Positions 24,205 through 32,499 of a stretch of DNA of 64,000 nt are shown piece by piece. The stretch spans positions 1,116,001 through 1,180,000 of the forward strand of contig JAXLRU010000002.1 of NCBI GenBank assembly GCA_046330935.1, read 5' to 3'. The notes below the pieces were generated by a model. That model was not told the origin of the DNA, did not search any database, and saw only the letters and a program-made list of their open reading frames with translations. This DNA is from JAXLRU01 sp046330935. GTDB taxonomy: Bacteria > Actinomycetota > Actinomycetes > Actinomycetales > Kineosporiaceae. Numbering within the stretch: position 1 is the first letter of the stretch; each line of letters opens with the position of its first letter. The position numbers and the translations under genes are program-made.

Positions 24205-25482
24205 TCAGCGGCGCGAGCCCTCGCCGGTCACCGAGCTGATCATCTGGGTGACGGAGCCGCTGAGGTGGGTGAGCGTGGCCCGCGCCTCGTCGGCCGCGGA
24301 CTCCTGGCCCGCGAGGGCCTCGGCGATGTCGGACTGCAGGGCCTCGACCTCGCCGAGCGTCGCCTCCACCTTGTCCGAGGCGTCGAGGGCGCTCTGGGTG
24401 CGTTCCTGGACGGTGGCCAGGACCCGGGTGATCCGGTCGGTGGCGGCCGAGGTCTCGGAGGCGAGCTCCTTGACCTCGTTGGCGACCACGGCGAAGCCCT
24501 TGCCGGCCTCGCCCGCCCGCGCGGCCTCGATGGTGGCGTTGAGGGCGAGCAGGTTCGTCTGCTCGGCGATGGAGGTGATCGCGGAGGCGATGTCGGCGAT
24601 GTCCTGCGTGGCTGCGGCGAGCTGCTGCATCGTCGTCGCCGTGCCCCGGGAGGCCTCGCGGGCGTTCGAGGACGTCGTGGCCGCCTTCGCGGTGGCGCCG
24701 CGCACCTGGGCGACGACCTGCACGATCTGGGTGAGGGCGTCCTCGGCGTCACGACTGCCCTGGCCGACCTCGTCGGCGAGGGCCCGCACCTGGACGAGCG
24801 TGCGCTCGAGGCTGTCGCGCAGCGCGTCGCTCTCGTGCACCTGGCGCTGCATCGTCTCCGAGGCCTCGGCCAGTTCGGCCGCCCGAGCGGCCTCGGTCTG
24901 CGCGCGCTCGCGGGCAGCCGTCTCGGCGGCCTCGCGCACCCGGCGCGCATCGGCGTCCAGGACTTCGGCGAAGTGCCACCCGAGCAGCAGGGCCCCGCAC
25001 AGCAGCAGCACGAAGAACGCGTGGAACAGGGCCCACTGCAGCGGGTGCGCCTGCGCCTGGGGGGTCGAGAAGACGGAGTCGGGCTCGATCAGGCCCATGC
25101 CGACGTGGTGGACGGCGATCAAGCCGATCCCGCCCGCGAACGGCACCCAGTCCTGGTAGAGCGAGATGACGCCGACCGCGACGAAGAAGTGGAAGTGCAG
25201 GTCGGTGAGGCCGTGCCCGGCGTGGACGAGGACGTCGCTGCACAGGATGAGGCCCGTCGTGGCGGCCAGGGCCCGGGCGCGGCGCCCCTGGACGGCGATC
25301 GAGACGGCCCAGGCGACGCCCGCCAGGACGAGGGCCGCCCACACGTCGCCGGCGGCGTGCCGCCACACCAGGACGAGCGCGAGGACGGGCAGGTGGGCGG
25401 CGAGGATCGTGGCGACGGCGCGATGGCGCGCCGCGTAGGCCGTGTCGTCGAGCGGGATGCCACGCGGGATCCACGCGGTCAT
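24205..25482 (-). CDS. Methyl-accepting chemotaxis protein with a six-helix membrane sensor
   Basis: A 425-residue chemoreceptor. The signalling hairpin is unmistakable (IAEQTNLLALNATIEAARAG, then KGFAVVANEVKELA) near residues 300-340, preceded by a long coiled coil from about residue 185. The sensor half differs from the classical layout: six closely spaced membrane helices (residues about 22-180), no sizeable extracytoplasmic domain and no HAMP. Histidines in VLVHAGHGLTDLHFHFF and VHHVG line the third to fifth helices and could bind metal or haem. It is the only chemotaxis gene seen here; the flagellar operon lies 7 kb away. A possible iron box lies upstream. Confidence 0.92.
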   Translation of the reverse strand: MTAWIPRGIPLDDTAYAARHRAVATILAAHLPVLALVLVWRHAAGDVWAALVLAGVAWAVSIAVQGRRARALAATTGLILCSDVLVHAGHGLTDLHFHFFVAVGVISLYQDWVPFAGGIGLIAVHHVGMGLIEPDSVFSTPQAQAHPLQWALFHAFFVLLLCGALLLGWHFAEVLDADARRVREAAETAARERAQTEAARAAELAEASETMQRQVHESDALRDSLERTLVQVRALADEVGQGSRDAEDALTQIVQVVAQVRGATAKAATTSSNAREASRGTATTMQQLAAATQDIADIASAITSIAEQTNLLALNATIEAARAGEAGKGFAVVANEVKELASETSAATDRITRVLATVQERTQSALDASDKVEATLGEVEALQSDIAEALAGQESAADEARATLTHLSGSVTQMISSVTGEGSRR

Positions 25483-25619
25483 GGGTCTCTCCAGGTGCGC
25501 GAGGGGGGGACGAGCGGTGGGGCGAAACGGTCGTCGCGGGGCGCATCGGCACGTGGGGGTCCGTGCTGTACCGGTCCGAACGCTGCCCGCCGTCCTTCGG
25601 CGCGGAAACTGTCGGTGCT

Positions 25620-25638
25620 GTAGGTGAGGCTCACCTGT
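25620..25638. promoter_or_regulatory. Candidate iron box (IdeR/DmdR-type operator)
   Basis: The core AGGTGAGGCTCACCT (25622-25636) is a 15-bp palindrome with a central G. With its flanks it matches the established actinobacterial iron box TTAGGTTAGGCTAACCTAA at about 14 of 19 positions. It lies 138 bp upstream of the chemoreceptor start and 171 bp upstream of the TetR gene. Confidence 0.4.
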
Positions 25639-25755
25639 GTCGATGAGTGGGGTGGGCGATGAGTTCGGTGGCGGCCGCCGGTCGGTGCTGCGCGCGGGTG
25701 AGCCGGCGGGCGAGGCGCGAAACCGAGTGGACAGCCCGGACGGCCGTGCGGCATG

Positions 25756-25778
25756 GTGTACGAAACCGTTCCGTACAC
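25756..25778. promoter_or_regulatory. TetR-type operator upstream of the second TetR/MFS pair
   Basis: A 23-bp near-perfect palindrome with arms GTGTACG and CGTACAC around AAACCGTTC. The sequence TACACT at 25774-25779, a plausible -10 hexamer, overlaps the right arm. The site ends 30 bp before the ATG at 25809, as expected for autorepression. Confidence 0.65.
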
Positions 25779-25808
25779 TTCTGCTGCGCGCCGAGAGGAG
25801 GCCCCGAC

Positions 25809-26387
25809 ATGACGCCCGCCGACACCCGGGGCCAGGCGCGTGAGCAGGCCATCTGCGAGGCCGCCCTCGAACTGCTCGTCGAGGTCGGCTACGAGCGCCT
25901 CACGATCGACGCCGTCGCCGCCCGCGCCCGGGCCAGCAAGGCCACGATCTACCGGCGCTGGCCCGGCAAGGCCGAGCTGGTCACCGAGGCGATGCGCTGC
26001 CGCGCTGCGCCCTCGATCCTGCCCGCCGATGCCGGGAGCCTGCGCGCCGACCTGCTCGCACTCCTCTCGGCCGCCCCCCTGCCTTCGGGCAAGCAGGACG
26101 CCTTGATCCTGGCGAGCATCCTGCGCGCCGGGCACGAGGCGCCCGACCTGCGCGACTGCGCCCTCCAGCAGATCGTGGAGGACAAGCGCGCGGTCATCGA
26201 CGCGGTCCTCGACCGTGCCCGTCACCGGGGCGAGACGGTGCGCGAGGACGCCGCCGACCTCGTCCACGAGATCCTGCCCGCCCTGGTCTTCTTCCGCTTC
26301 GCCGTCGAGGGGCGCCCCCTCGACGGCGCCTTCGCCGAGCACGTCGTCGACGACATCGTGCTCCCGCTGATCAGTTCCTCCCGCTGA
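25809..26387 (+). CDS. TetR-family repressor upstream of a drug exporter
   Basis: A 192-residue regulator. The helix-turn-helix reads AICEAALELLVEVGYERLTI, then VAARARASKATIYRRWPGKAEL, the pattern of the TetR subgroup whose C-terminal domain is TetR_C_11 or a similar all-helical ligand pocket. ATG 25809 has GAGAGGAGG upstream and follows the operator. The exporter at 26474 is on the same strand 86 bp away and is probably in the same transcript, so repressor and pump would be induced together. Confidence 0.9.
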   Translation: MTPADTRGQAREQAICEAALELLVEVGYERLTIDAVAARARASKATIYRRWPGKAELVTEAMRCRAAPSILPADAGSLRADLLALLSAAPLPSGKQDALILASILRAGHEAPDLRDCALQQIVEDKRAVIDAVLDRARHRGETVREDAADLVHEILPALVFFRFAVEGRPLDGAFAEHVVDDIVLPLISSSR

Positions 26388-26473
26388 CCCTGCTCCCGCT
26401 CCCGCACCTCCCCCCACGACGTCCCAGCGCCGCGACGTCGGCACGCGTCCCTTAAGGCCCCAGAGGAGTCCCC

Positions 26474-28063
26474 GTGTCCGAGACCTCGACGCCCGCCGTC
26501 GACGGCGCCCTTCCGCCTGATCCGACGCGCCGCAGCGACACCAGCGTGTCCGCGGCGATGAGGGGCGAGCCCGAGCTCGACCCCAAGCGTTGGCTCGCCC
26601 TCGCCGTCATCGGCGTGACGCAGCTGATGATCGTGCTCGACGCCTCGATCGTGAACATCGCGCTGCCCTCGGCGCAGCGCGACCTCGGCATCACCCAGGG
26701 CGACCTGCAGTGGGTCCTCACCGCCTACACCCTCGCGTTCGGCGGCCTCCTGCTGCTCGGCGGCCGCATCGCCGACTACGCCGGCCGCAAGCGCGCCCTC
26801 ATCGTGGGCCTGCTCGGCTTCGCCGGCGCCTCGGCCATCGGCGGGATCGCCCCCAACGCCATGACGCTGTTCCTCGCCCGTGGCCTGCAGGGTGCCTTCG
26901 GTGCCGTGATGGCGCCGGCCGCGCTCGCCATGATCACCGTCACGTTCACCAAGCCCGACGAGCGGGCCAAGGCGTTCGGCGTCTTCGGCGCCATCGCCGG
27001 TGGTGGCGCGGCCATCGGCCTCATCCTCGGCGGCGTGCTCACCGAGTACCTGTCCTGGCGCTGGTGCCTTGGCGTGAACGTGCCGATCGCGATCGTCACC
27101 GCCGTCGCCGCCGTCGCGATCCTGCGCGAGTCCAAGGCCCACGGCGACACCCGCTACGACCTGCCCGGTGCCGCCCTGGCCACCTCCGGCCTGGTCAGCC
27201 TCGTCTACGGCTTCACCGAGGCGTCGAAGGAGGGCGTGGGCTGGACCGCCGGCTCCACCATCGGCTTCCTCGTGGCCTCCGTCGTCCTGCTCGCCGGGTT
27301 CGTCGCCTGGGAGCTGCGCACCGCCCACCCGCTGCTGCCGATGCGCGTCATCCTCGACCGCAACCGCGGCGGCTCCTACCTGGTGTTCTTCTTCCTGGGC
27401 GCCGGCATGTTCGCGATGTTCCTGTTCCTCACGTTCTACTTCCAGCGCAACCTGGGCTACTCGCCGCTGAAGTCGGGCTTCGCGTTCCTGCCGTTCAGCG
27501 GCGGGATCATCCTCACCGCCGGTGTCGCCGCGCAGCTGCTGCCGCGCGTCGGCCCCAAGCCGCTGATGCTCGTCGGGCTCGTGATGGCCACGATCGGCAT
27601 GGCCGGGCTCACCCAGCTCGACGCCGACTCGGGCTACGCCGGTTGGGTGCTCCCGATCGAGATCATCCTCAGCGTCGGCATGGCCCTGGTCTTCATCCCC
27701 GCCTCCAGCACCGCGCTGGTGGGGGTCGGCGAGCACGACGCGGGCGTCGCCTCGGCCGTGCTGAACACCAGCCAGCAGATCGGCGGCTCGCTCGGCACCG
27801 CCCTGCTGAACACGCTGTTCGCCTCCGCCGTGACCGACTTCATCGCCGAGCGCGCCGCGCAGATGCCGCCGCCCGACCCGAACGCCGACCCGTCCCTGGC
27901 CCAGCAGGCCATGGCGCAGCTGCAGAACCTCGCGTTCCTGCACGGGTACCGCGTGGCCTTCTTCTGGGGTGGCGTCATGTTCGTCGGCGCCCTGATCTCC
28001 GCCGCGGTGCTGATCAAGGCCCGCAAGGAGGACCTGCCCGCCGAGGGTGCCGTCGTCGCCTGA
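26474..28063 (+). CDS. DHA2-family multidrug exporter (14-helix MFS), second copy
   Basis: A 529-residue exporter. Motif D1 is VTQLMIVLDASIVNIALPSA, motif A GGRIADYAGRKRAL, and motif C GGGAAIGLILGGVLTEYLSW; about fourteen membrane helices are apparent. The long loop before the last helix (MPPPDPNADPSLAQQAMAQL) is typical of this group. The GTG start has AGAGGAG at good spacing. It shares the overall plan of the protein at 22449 but is not a recent duplicate. It is paired with the upstream TetR gene. The substrate is unknown. Confidence 0.9.
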   Translation: MSETSTPAVDGALPPDPTRRSDTSVSAAMRGEPELDPKRWLALAVIGVTQLMIVLDASIVNIALPSAQRDLGITQGDLQWVLTAYTLAFGGLLLLGGRIADYAGRKRALIVGLLGFAGASAIGGIAPNAMTLFLARGLQGAFGAVMAPAALAMITVTFTKPDERAKAFGVFGAIAGGGAAIGLILGGVLTEYLSWRWCLGVNVPIAIVTAVAAVAILRESKAHGDTRYDLPGAALATSGLVSLVYGFTEASKEGVGWTAGSTIGFLVASVVLLAGFVAWELRTAHPLLPMRVILDRNRGGSYLVFFFLGAGMFAMFLFLTFYFQRNLGYSPLKSGFAFLPFSGGIILTAGVAAQLLPRVGPKPLMLVGLVMATIGMAGLTQLDADSGYAGWVLPIEIILSVGMALVFIPASSTALVGVGEHDAGVASAVLNTSQQIGGSLGTALLNTLFASAVTDFIAERAAQMPPPDPNADPSLAQQAMAQLQNLAFLHGYRVAFFWGGVMFVGALISAAVLIKARKEDLPAEGAVVA

Positions 28064-28233
28064 CCGGCGCTCCGCGCACCACGCCACCACGCAGCACCCG
28101 CCGCGCCCCGTACCCCGCTTCCTCGGGGTGCGGGGCGCGGCGGCGTCCCGCCCTCCTCGACGCCGGCGGGTGTCGTCGAGGTGCCCCGCCGGGGGCGGGT
28201 GCGGTGGCTGCGACCGTGGGAGAAGATCGCGGG

Positions 28234-29694
28234 GTGACCCCACCTGAGCCGCCGCAGCCCTCCGGTGGGCGGGCGCTGCTGCGCGGCCGCCTCGGCCCGA
28301 TCCCCGTGCACCTCGACATCTCGTTCGTCGTGTTCGTGGGCCTGCTCGGCTTCGTCTCCGCACCCGACTCGCCGTCCTACATCGTGCAGTTCGTCGTGAT
28401 CGGTGCGATCGCCGTCCTGCTGCACGAACTGGGGCACGCCGTCACCGTGCTGGTCTTCGGCGGGCGTCCGGCGGTGGCCCTCACGGGCCTCGGCGGGCTC
28501 ACGTCGTGGACGCCGCACCGCGACCTGCGGCGCTGGGAGCAGATCCTGATCAGCGCCGCCGGCCCCGGCGTCGGGCTCGCGCTGTGGCCGCTGATCCTGT
28601 TCGCGCGGCGGCAGGTCGACCCGGTGCCCGGCGGCATGGTCGACCAGGCGTTCGCGATCGCCCTGTTCACCACGCTCGGCTGGAGCCTGCTCAACCTCGT
28701 GCCCATGCTGCCGCTGGACGGCGGGCAGATCCTGCGCGAGCTCCTGCCCGGCGGTCAGCTGGCCCGCACCCGGCGCGCCCTCGGCGTCTCCGTCGCCATC
28801 GGCGTCGTCCTCGCCGTCCTGGCCTGGCGCGCCCAGTACTCCCTGCTGCCGGTGATGCTCGCCTACCTCGTCGTGATCAACGTGCTGAACCTGCGCGCGC
28901 TGCCCACCGCCGACGGACGCCCCCGCAAGGTGCCCGTCCGGGCGAGCGGCGTCCCCGATCCCGACGGCCCGCCCCTGCCCGAGGGGGCGCCGCCGCAGGC
29001 CCGCGTCGTCACCGCGCTGTGGCAGGGCCGGGCCGAGGAGGCCCGCCGCGCGCTGGAGTCCGCGTCGCCGCCCGTCGACGACCTCGCCGTCCACGGCGCC
29101 GTCCTCGCCGTGTCCGCCGACCCCGGCGAGGCCGAGCAGGGGGCAGCCCTCCTCCGGCAGGAGGTGGGGCAGCGGCCCGACGACGAGGCCGCCGTGGGGA
29201 TGTCCGTGCTCGTGCTCACCCTCCGGCGCGACTGGGCGGGCCTGTCGGCCCTGTTCGACGCGGCCGTGGACGGGCGGCCCCTCGCCGTCGGGGCCAACGT
29301 CGCCGTCCGTGCGCTGCAGGAGGCGTGGCGGGCCGACGACCTCGACGCCGTCGCGCGCCTCGCCGGCGCGGCGCTCTACCGCAGCCCCACCCGTCCCGGC
29401 GCCCCCGCGATCGCCTACCTCGCCGCGCTCGCGTCGATCGCCTCCGCCGCCCGCCGCGCCGGGCCGGAGGCCGCCGACGAGGCCGCGCGCGCCGCCGCCG
29501 TCTCGGCCTGGGCCGCCTTCGACGGCGTGCCCCTCGCGCGCGAGTACGCGCGGGCCGCGCTGTGGGGCGGGGCCTCGCCCGACGGCAGCGACCTCGGCAG
29601 CGCCCAGCGGCCCCTGCTGGCCCTGTCCGCCTTCGGTGCCGCCCGTGCCGCGCTGGCCTCGGCCGCGCAGGGGGAGGACAGGATCGCCGGTTAG
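28234..29694 (+). CDS. M50-family membrane zinc metalloprotease with a helical-repeat C-terminal domain
   Basis: A 486-residue site-2-protease-like protein. HELGH at residues 64-68 in the second membrane helix gives two zinc histidines, and NLVPMLPLDGGQI supplies the third ligand (Asp), as in M50 peptidases that cleave within the membrane. About six helices span residues 25-230. The C-terminal half (from about 260) is Ala-rich, helical and tetratricopeptide-like, presumably cytoplasmic. GTG 28234 is preferred over GTG 28216 because GGGAGAAG lies at better spacing. It is followed closely by the DUF3467 gene. The substrate is unknown; cleavage of a membrane anti-sigma factor is a family precedent only. 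Confidence 0.85.
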   Translation: MTPPEPPQPSGGRALLRGRLGPIPVHLDISFVVFVGLLGFVSAPDSPSYIVQFVVIGAIAVLLHELGHAVTVLVFGGRPAVALTGLGGLTSWTPHRDLRRWEQILISAAGPGVGLALWPLILFARRQVDPVPGGMVDQAFAIALFTTLGWSLLNLVPMLPLDGGQILRELLPGGQLARTRRALGVSVAIGVVLAVLAWRAQYSLLPVMLAYLVVINVLNLRALPTADGRPRKVPVRASGVPDPDGPPLPEGAPPQARVVTALWQGRAEEARRALESASPPVDDLAVHGAVLAVSADPGEAEQGAALLRQEVGQRPDDEAAVGMSVLVLTLRRDWAGLSALFDAAVDGRPLAVGANVAVRALQEAWRADDLDAVARLAGAALYRSPTRPGAPAIAYLAALASIASAARRAGPEAADEAARAAAVSAWAAFDGVPLAREYARAALWGGASPDGSDLGSAQRPLLALSAFGAARAALASAAQGEDRIAG

Positions 29695-29703
29695 GTTGTG
29701 CCC

Positions 29704-30024
29704 ATGAGCGAACAGCCCACCGGCCCCGTCCCCGAGCACCGCATGGAGATCGTGATGCCGGAGACGCACGTGGCGGGCGTGCACGCCGACCTCGTGGGGG
29801 TCTGGCACACGCGCGACTCGTTCGTGCTCGACTTCAGCGCGATCGTCGAGCCGGCCCGGCTCGAGCCGGTCTCCGCCGACGAGGCCGCGGTGGTCGAGCG
29901 TGCCCAGGTCGTCTCCCGGGTGCGGATCCCCCCGAGCCAGGTCTTCGAGATCATGAAGGCGCTGGAGCAGCAGCTGAGCATCTGGGAGCGCGAGACCGGC
30001 TCCCGCCCGACGCCCCCCGCGTGA
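29704..30024 (+). CDS. DUF3467-family protein
   Basis: A 106-residue protein matching the DUF3467 pattern: residues AGVHADLVGVWHTRDSFVLDF with the conserved strand pair, and VVSRVRIPPSQVFEIMKAL before a C-terminal helix. The family is small, soluble and widespread in bacteria with no assigned biochemical function. ATG 29704 is chosen over GTG 29698. It starts 9 bp after the M50 protease stop, so the two are probably co-transcribed. Confidence 0.8.
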   Translation: MSEQPTGPVPEHRMEIVMPETHVAGVHADLVGVWHTRDSFVLDFSAIVEPARLEPVSADEAAVVERAQVVSRVRIPPSQVFEIMKALEQQLSIWERETGSRPTPPA

Positions 30025-30079
30025 GGTCGCCGCGCCGCGCCCGTCGCCGTCCGCCCACCGCGTGCGGTGAGGGCGCGGC

Positions 30080-30916
30080 GTGAGCCAGGATGGGGACGTG
30101 CGGATGGTGGCGACGGACCTCGACGGCACCGTCGTCCGCCACGACGGCACCCTCACCCCGCGCACCCTCGCGGCGCTCGCGGCGTGTGAGGCCGCCGGCG
30201 TCGACGTCGTGTTCGTCACCGGCCGCCCGCCCCGCTGGATGGCGCCGATCGTCGAGGCCACCGGTCACGCGGGCCTCGCGATCTGCCTGAACGGCGGGGT
30301 GGTCCTCGACCTGCACACGGGCGAGGTGCTGGACGTCGAGGTGATCCCGCCCGTCGTCGTCCTCGAGATGGCCGCACGACTGCGGGCCGAGCTACCCGAC
30401 GTCGCGTTCGCCGTCGAGACGGCGCACGGCTTCGGCTGCGAGTCCGGGTACCCGAGGCGGGTGAGCCCCGACGTCGACGTGACGGGCGTCCCCGGCGGCA
30501 GCCTCGAGGCGCTCGTGTCCGGCCCGGGAATCGTGAAGCTGCTGGCCAAGGTGCCCGCCGAGTCGGGGATCACGTCGCAGCACATGCTCGACGTCGCGCG
30601 CCCGCTGCTGGCCGGGATGGGCGAGCCGGTGCACTCCGACCCGCGCGGGCTGCTGCTGGAGATCGGCCCCCAGGGGATCAGTAAGGCGACCGCGCTGGCC
30701 CGCCTCGCCGCCCAGCGGGGGATCAGCGCCGGTGAGGTGGTGGCGTTCGGCGACATGCCCAACGACGTCCCGATGCTGTCCTGGGCCGGCTGCGGCTACG
30801 CGATGGCCGACGGGCACCCCGAGGCGATCGCCGCCGCCGCGTGCACCGCGCCCGCGTGCGACGAGGACGGCGTCGCGCAGGTGCTCGAGACCCTCCTGGC
30901 GCGCCGCGCCGGCTGA
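30080..30916 (+). CDS. HAD-superfamily hydrolase, Cof/IIB type
   Basis: A 278-residue phosphatase-like protein with all four HAD motifs: DLDGTVV (nucleophile and acid Asp), VVFVTGRPP, the lysine in GISKATALARLA, and VVAFGDMPNDVPML with the metal-binding acids. The cap is of the IIB type, as in Cof and sugar-phosphate phosphatases. The GTG start lies 56 bp after the DUF3467 stop. The length is normal. The likely substrate is a sugar or nucleotide monophosphate, which the sequence does not decide. Confidence 0.9.
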   Translation: MSQDGDVRMVATDLDGTVVRHDGTLTPRTLAALAACEAAGVDVVFVTGRPPRWMAPIVEATGHAGLAICLNGGVVLDLHTGEVLDVEVIPPVVVLEMAARLRAELPDVAFAVETAHGFGCESGYPRRVSPDVDVTGVPGGSLEALVSGPGIVKLLAKVPAESGITSQHMLDVARPLLAGMGEPVHSDPRGLLLEIGPQGISKATALARLAAQRGISAGEVVAFGDMPNDVPMLSWAGCGYAMADGHPEAIAAAACTAPACDEDGVAQVLETLLARRAG

Positions 30917-30964
30917 ACCGCGGCGGTGCTGCTCATCGGTTCCCGCGCGCCGTCCGGCGTCGTC

Positions 30965-31465
30965 TCAGGACGGCACGCCCAGGTCGCGCAGGAACGCCTC
31001 GAGGTTCAGGTGCAGGCGGGCCACCTGGTCCTCCAGCGTCAGCGTCTCGCGCATCCGCTCGCCCGAGGCGGGGCTGCGCCGGCCCCGCAGGTACAGGGAA
31101 CACGCGAGGTCGCTGCAGAGGTAGACCCCCGCCGACGCCCCCTGCCGGCCCTCGGTGCCCGCCTTCGGCGCCGTCATCAGGACGACGCCGGAGCCGGTGT
31201 GCGTGGTCAGGCACAGCGAGCAGACGCTGCGCCGCACGAAGCCGATCCGGGCGGTCGCGGCGCGCAGGGTGATCCCGACGAGCCCGTCGCCGACGGGTGC
31301 GACGAGGTAGGCGCGGTCGCTGCCGCGAGGGTCGCGCCAGCCGAGGAAGTCGAGGTCGTCCCACGGCAGCGTCTCGAGCTCGCGCGGCACGGGCAGCCGC
31401 TTCGCCTCGCCCTGGCTGCAGTTGACGAACGACGCCCGGATCTCGGGTTCCGCCACGGGGTGCAC
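30965..31465 (-). CDS. FBP-domain (EF-G-binding treble-clef zinc) protein
   Basis: A 166-residue protein. The central part has C-x2-C (SVCSLCL) and C-x4-C (YLCSDLACSLYL) spaced as in the FBP_C treble-clef zinc finger of FusB-type proteins, which bind elongation factor G and free stalled ribosomes. The rest (FVNCSQGEAKRLPVP, FLGWRDPRGSDRAYLV) is the usual N-terminal part of actinobacterial FBP proteins, including the SQGEAKRL opening. ATG 31465 is the first in frame. It is convergent with the HAD gene and 62 bp downstream of bpa on the same strand. Confidence 0.85.
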   Translation of the reverse strand: MHPVAEPEIRASFVNCSQGEAKRLPVPRELETLPWDDLDFLGWRDPRGSDRAYLVAPVGDGLVGITLRAATARIGFVRRSVCSLCLTTHTGSGVVLMTAPKAGTEGRQGASAGVYLCSDLACSLYLRGRRSPASGERMRETLTLEDQVARLHLNLEAFLRDLGVPS

Positions 31466-31527
31466 GTGGTGCCTCCTGCGCTGTGGTGGTGCCGGGCGGG
31501 TCCTGCCTGTCGGACGGGTCGGTCAGG

Positions 31528-32076
31528 TCACAGGTACTGGCCGGTGGGCCCGTCCTCGCCCGGCAGCACCTGAGGGCCGGGCCCGCCCTGGGCGCCGGGC
31601 AGCGCGCGGCGCATCTGCTCCAGCTGCGCGCGGGCGGCCATCTGCTGGGCGAACAGCGCGGTCTGGATGCCGTGGAAGAGGCCCTCGAGCCAGCCCACGA
31701 GCTGCGCCTGGGCGATCCGCAGCTCGGCGTCGCTCGGCGTGGACTCGGGCGAGAACGGCAGGGTGATCCGGCGCAGCTCCTCCACCAGCTCGGGGGACAG
31801 CCCCTGCTCGAGCTCCTGGATCGAGCGCTCGTGGACGGCGGCCAGCCGGGCGCGGCCCGCGTCGTCCAGGGGCGCGCTGCGCACCTCCTCGAGCAGCTGC
31901 TTGATCATGCTGCCGATCCGCATGACCTTGGCCGGCTGCTCCACCTGCAGTGCGGGGTTCGCGTCCTCGCCCGCGGGGCCGGCCACGGCCATGCCCTCGG
32001 GGGTGACGACGACGACGCGGTCGCCGCCGCGGGGTTCGTCGCCGGGGGTCGCGGTGGTCTCGGAAGGGTCGCTCAC
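31528..32076 (-). CDS. bpa: Bacterial proteasome activator Bpa
   Basis: Bpa (PafE, DUF2587) is an ATP-independent ring that opens the actinobacterial 20S proteasome. The 182-residue protein shows the conserved helical core (VMRIGSMIKQLLEEVRSAPL, then QLVGWLEGLFHGIQTALFAQ) and ends exactly in GQYL, the proteasome-gating HbYX-type tail. The GTG start at 32076 begins the protein at MSDPSETTATPG; the longer frame is unconserved. Its presence implies the organism has a proteasome. It is divergent from manA. Confidence 0.95.
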   Translation of the reverse strand: MSDPSETTATPGDEPRGGDRVVVVTPEGMAVAGPAGEDANPALQVEQPAKVMRIGSMIKQLLEEVRSAPLDDAGRARLAAVHERSIQELEQGLSPELVEELRRITLPFSPESTPSDAELRIAQAQLVGWLEGLFHGIQTALFAQQMAARAQLEQMRRALPGAQGGPGPQVLPGEDGPTGQYL

Positions 32077-32499
32077 GAGCGCCCATCCTGCCCCCCGCGT
32101 CGGCCCCTGTCCTCCCGCGGGGTTCCGCCTTGGTCGCGGTCCTGCCTGTCCTCGGGCTGTCCCCACCGGCGGTAACGATTCGTAATCCCTCGACTACTCG
32201 TGACGGGGTGGTGCTCTCGCCGGGTGAGGGGATGTCGGTTTGCCTCACCTCAATCGGCCCCGTCGATCTAGGCTGGGATCCCGGGCGGCAGTGCCGTCCC
32301 TGCCGGGCCGTCGCGCGTGCCGCGACGCGGCGTCGGCGGGCGGCCTCCGTCACGGGGATGTCACCGGCCTGATCACCTGAGGTGCTTCGTGGTAACCGCA
32401 GCGTGACGAACCGGTGAGAGAGTCCTTCTGGTGGGGCCGGAGCGGGCCCCGCACCGACGACCGTCCAGACCGCAACGTGGAAGTGAGCCGACCCCCGCA
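32077..32499. other. Intergenic region between bpa and manA
   Basis: A 423-bp divergent gap that must hold both promoters. A short hairpin CGGCAG-tgccgtcc-CTGCCG lies near 32286-32305, and TAGGCT near 32270 resembles a -10 hexamer without a well-spaced -35. No small gene or known riboswitch is evident. Confidence 0.5.

Noticed and set aside
26590..28233. Extension of the M50 protease gene back to 26590
   Set aside because: That part of the frame is out of register with the MFS exporter, which has all its motifs; the protease begins at 28216 or 28234.
26222..30261. Large minus-strand frames (26222-28363, 27634-30261) opposite the MFS and M50 genes
   Set aside because: Low-complexity translations with no motif, opposite genes with clear domains.
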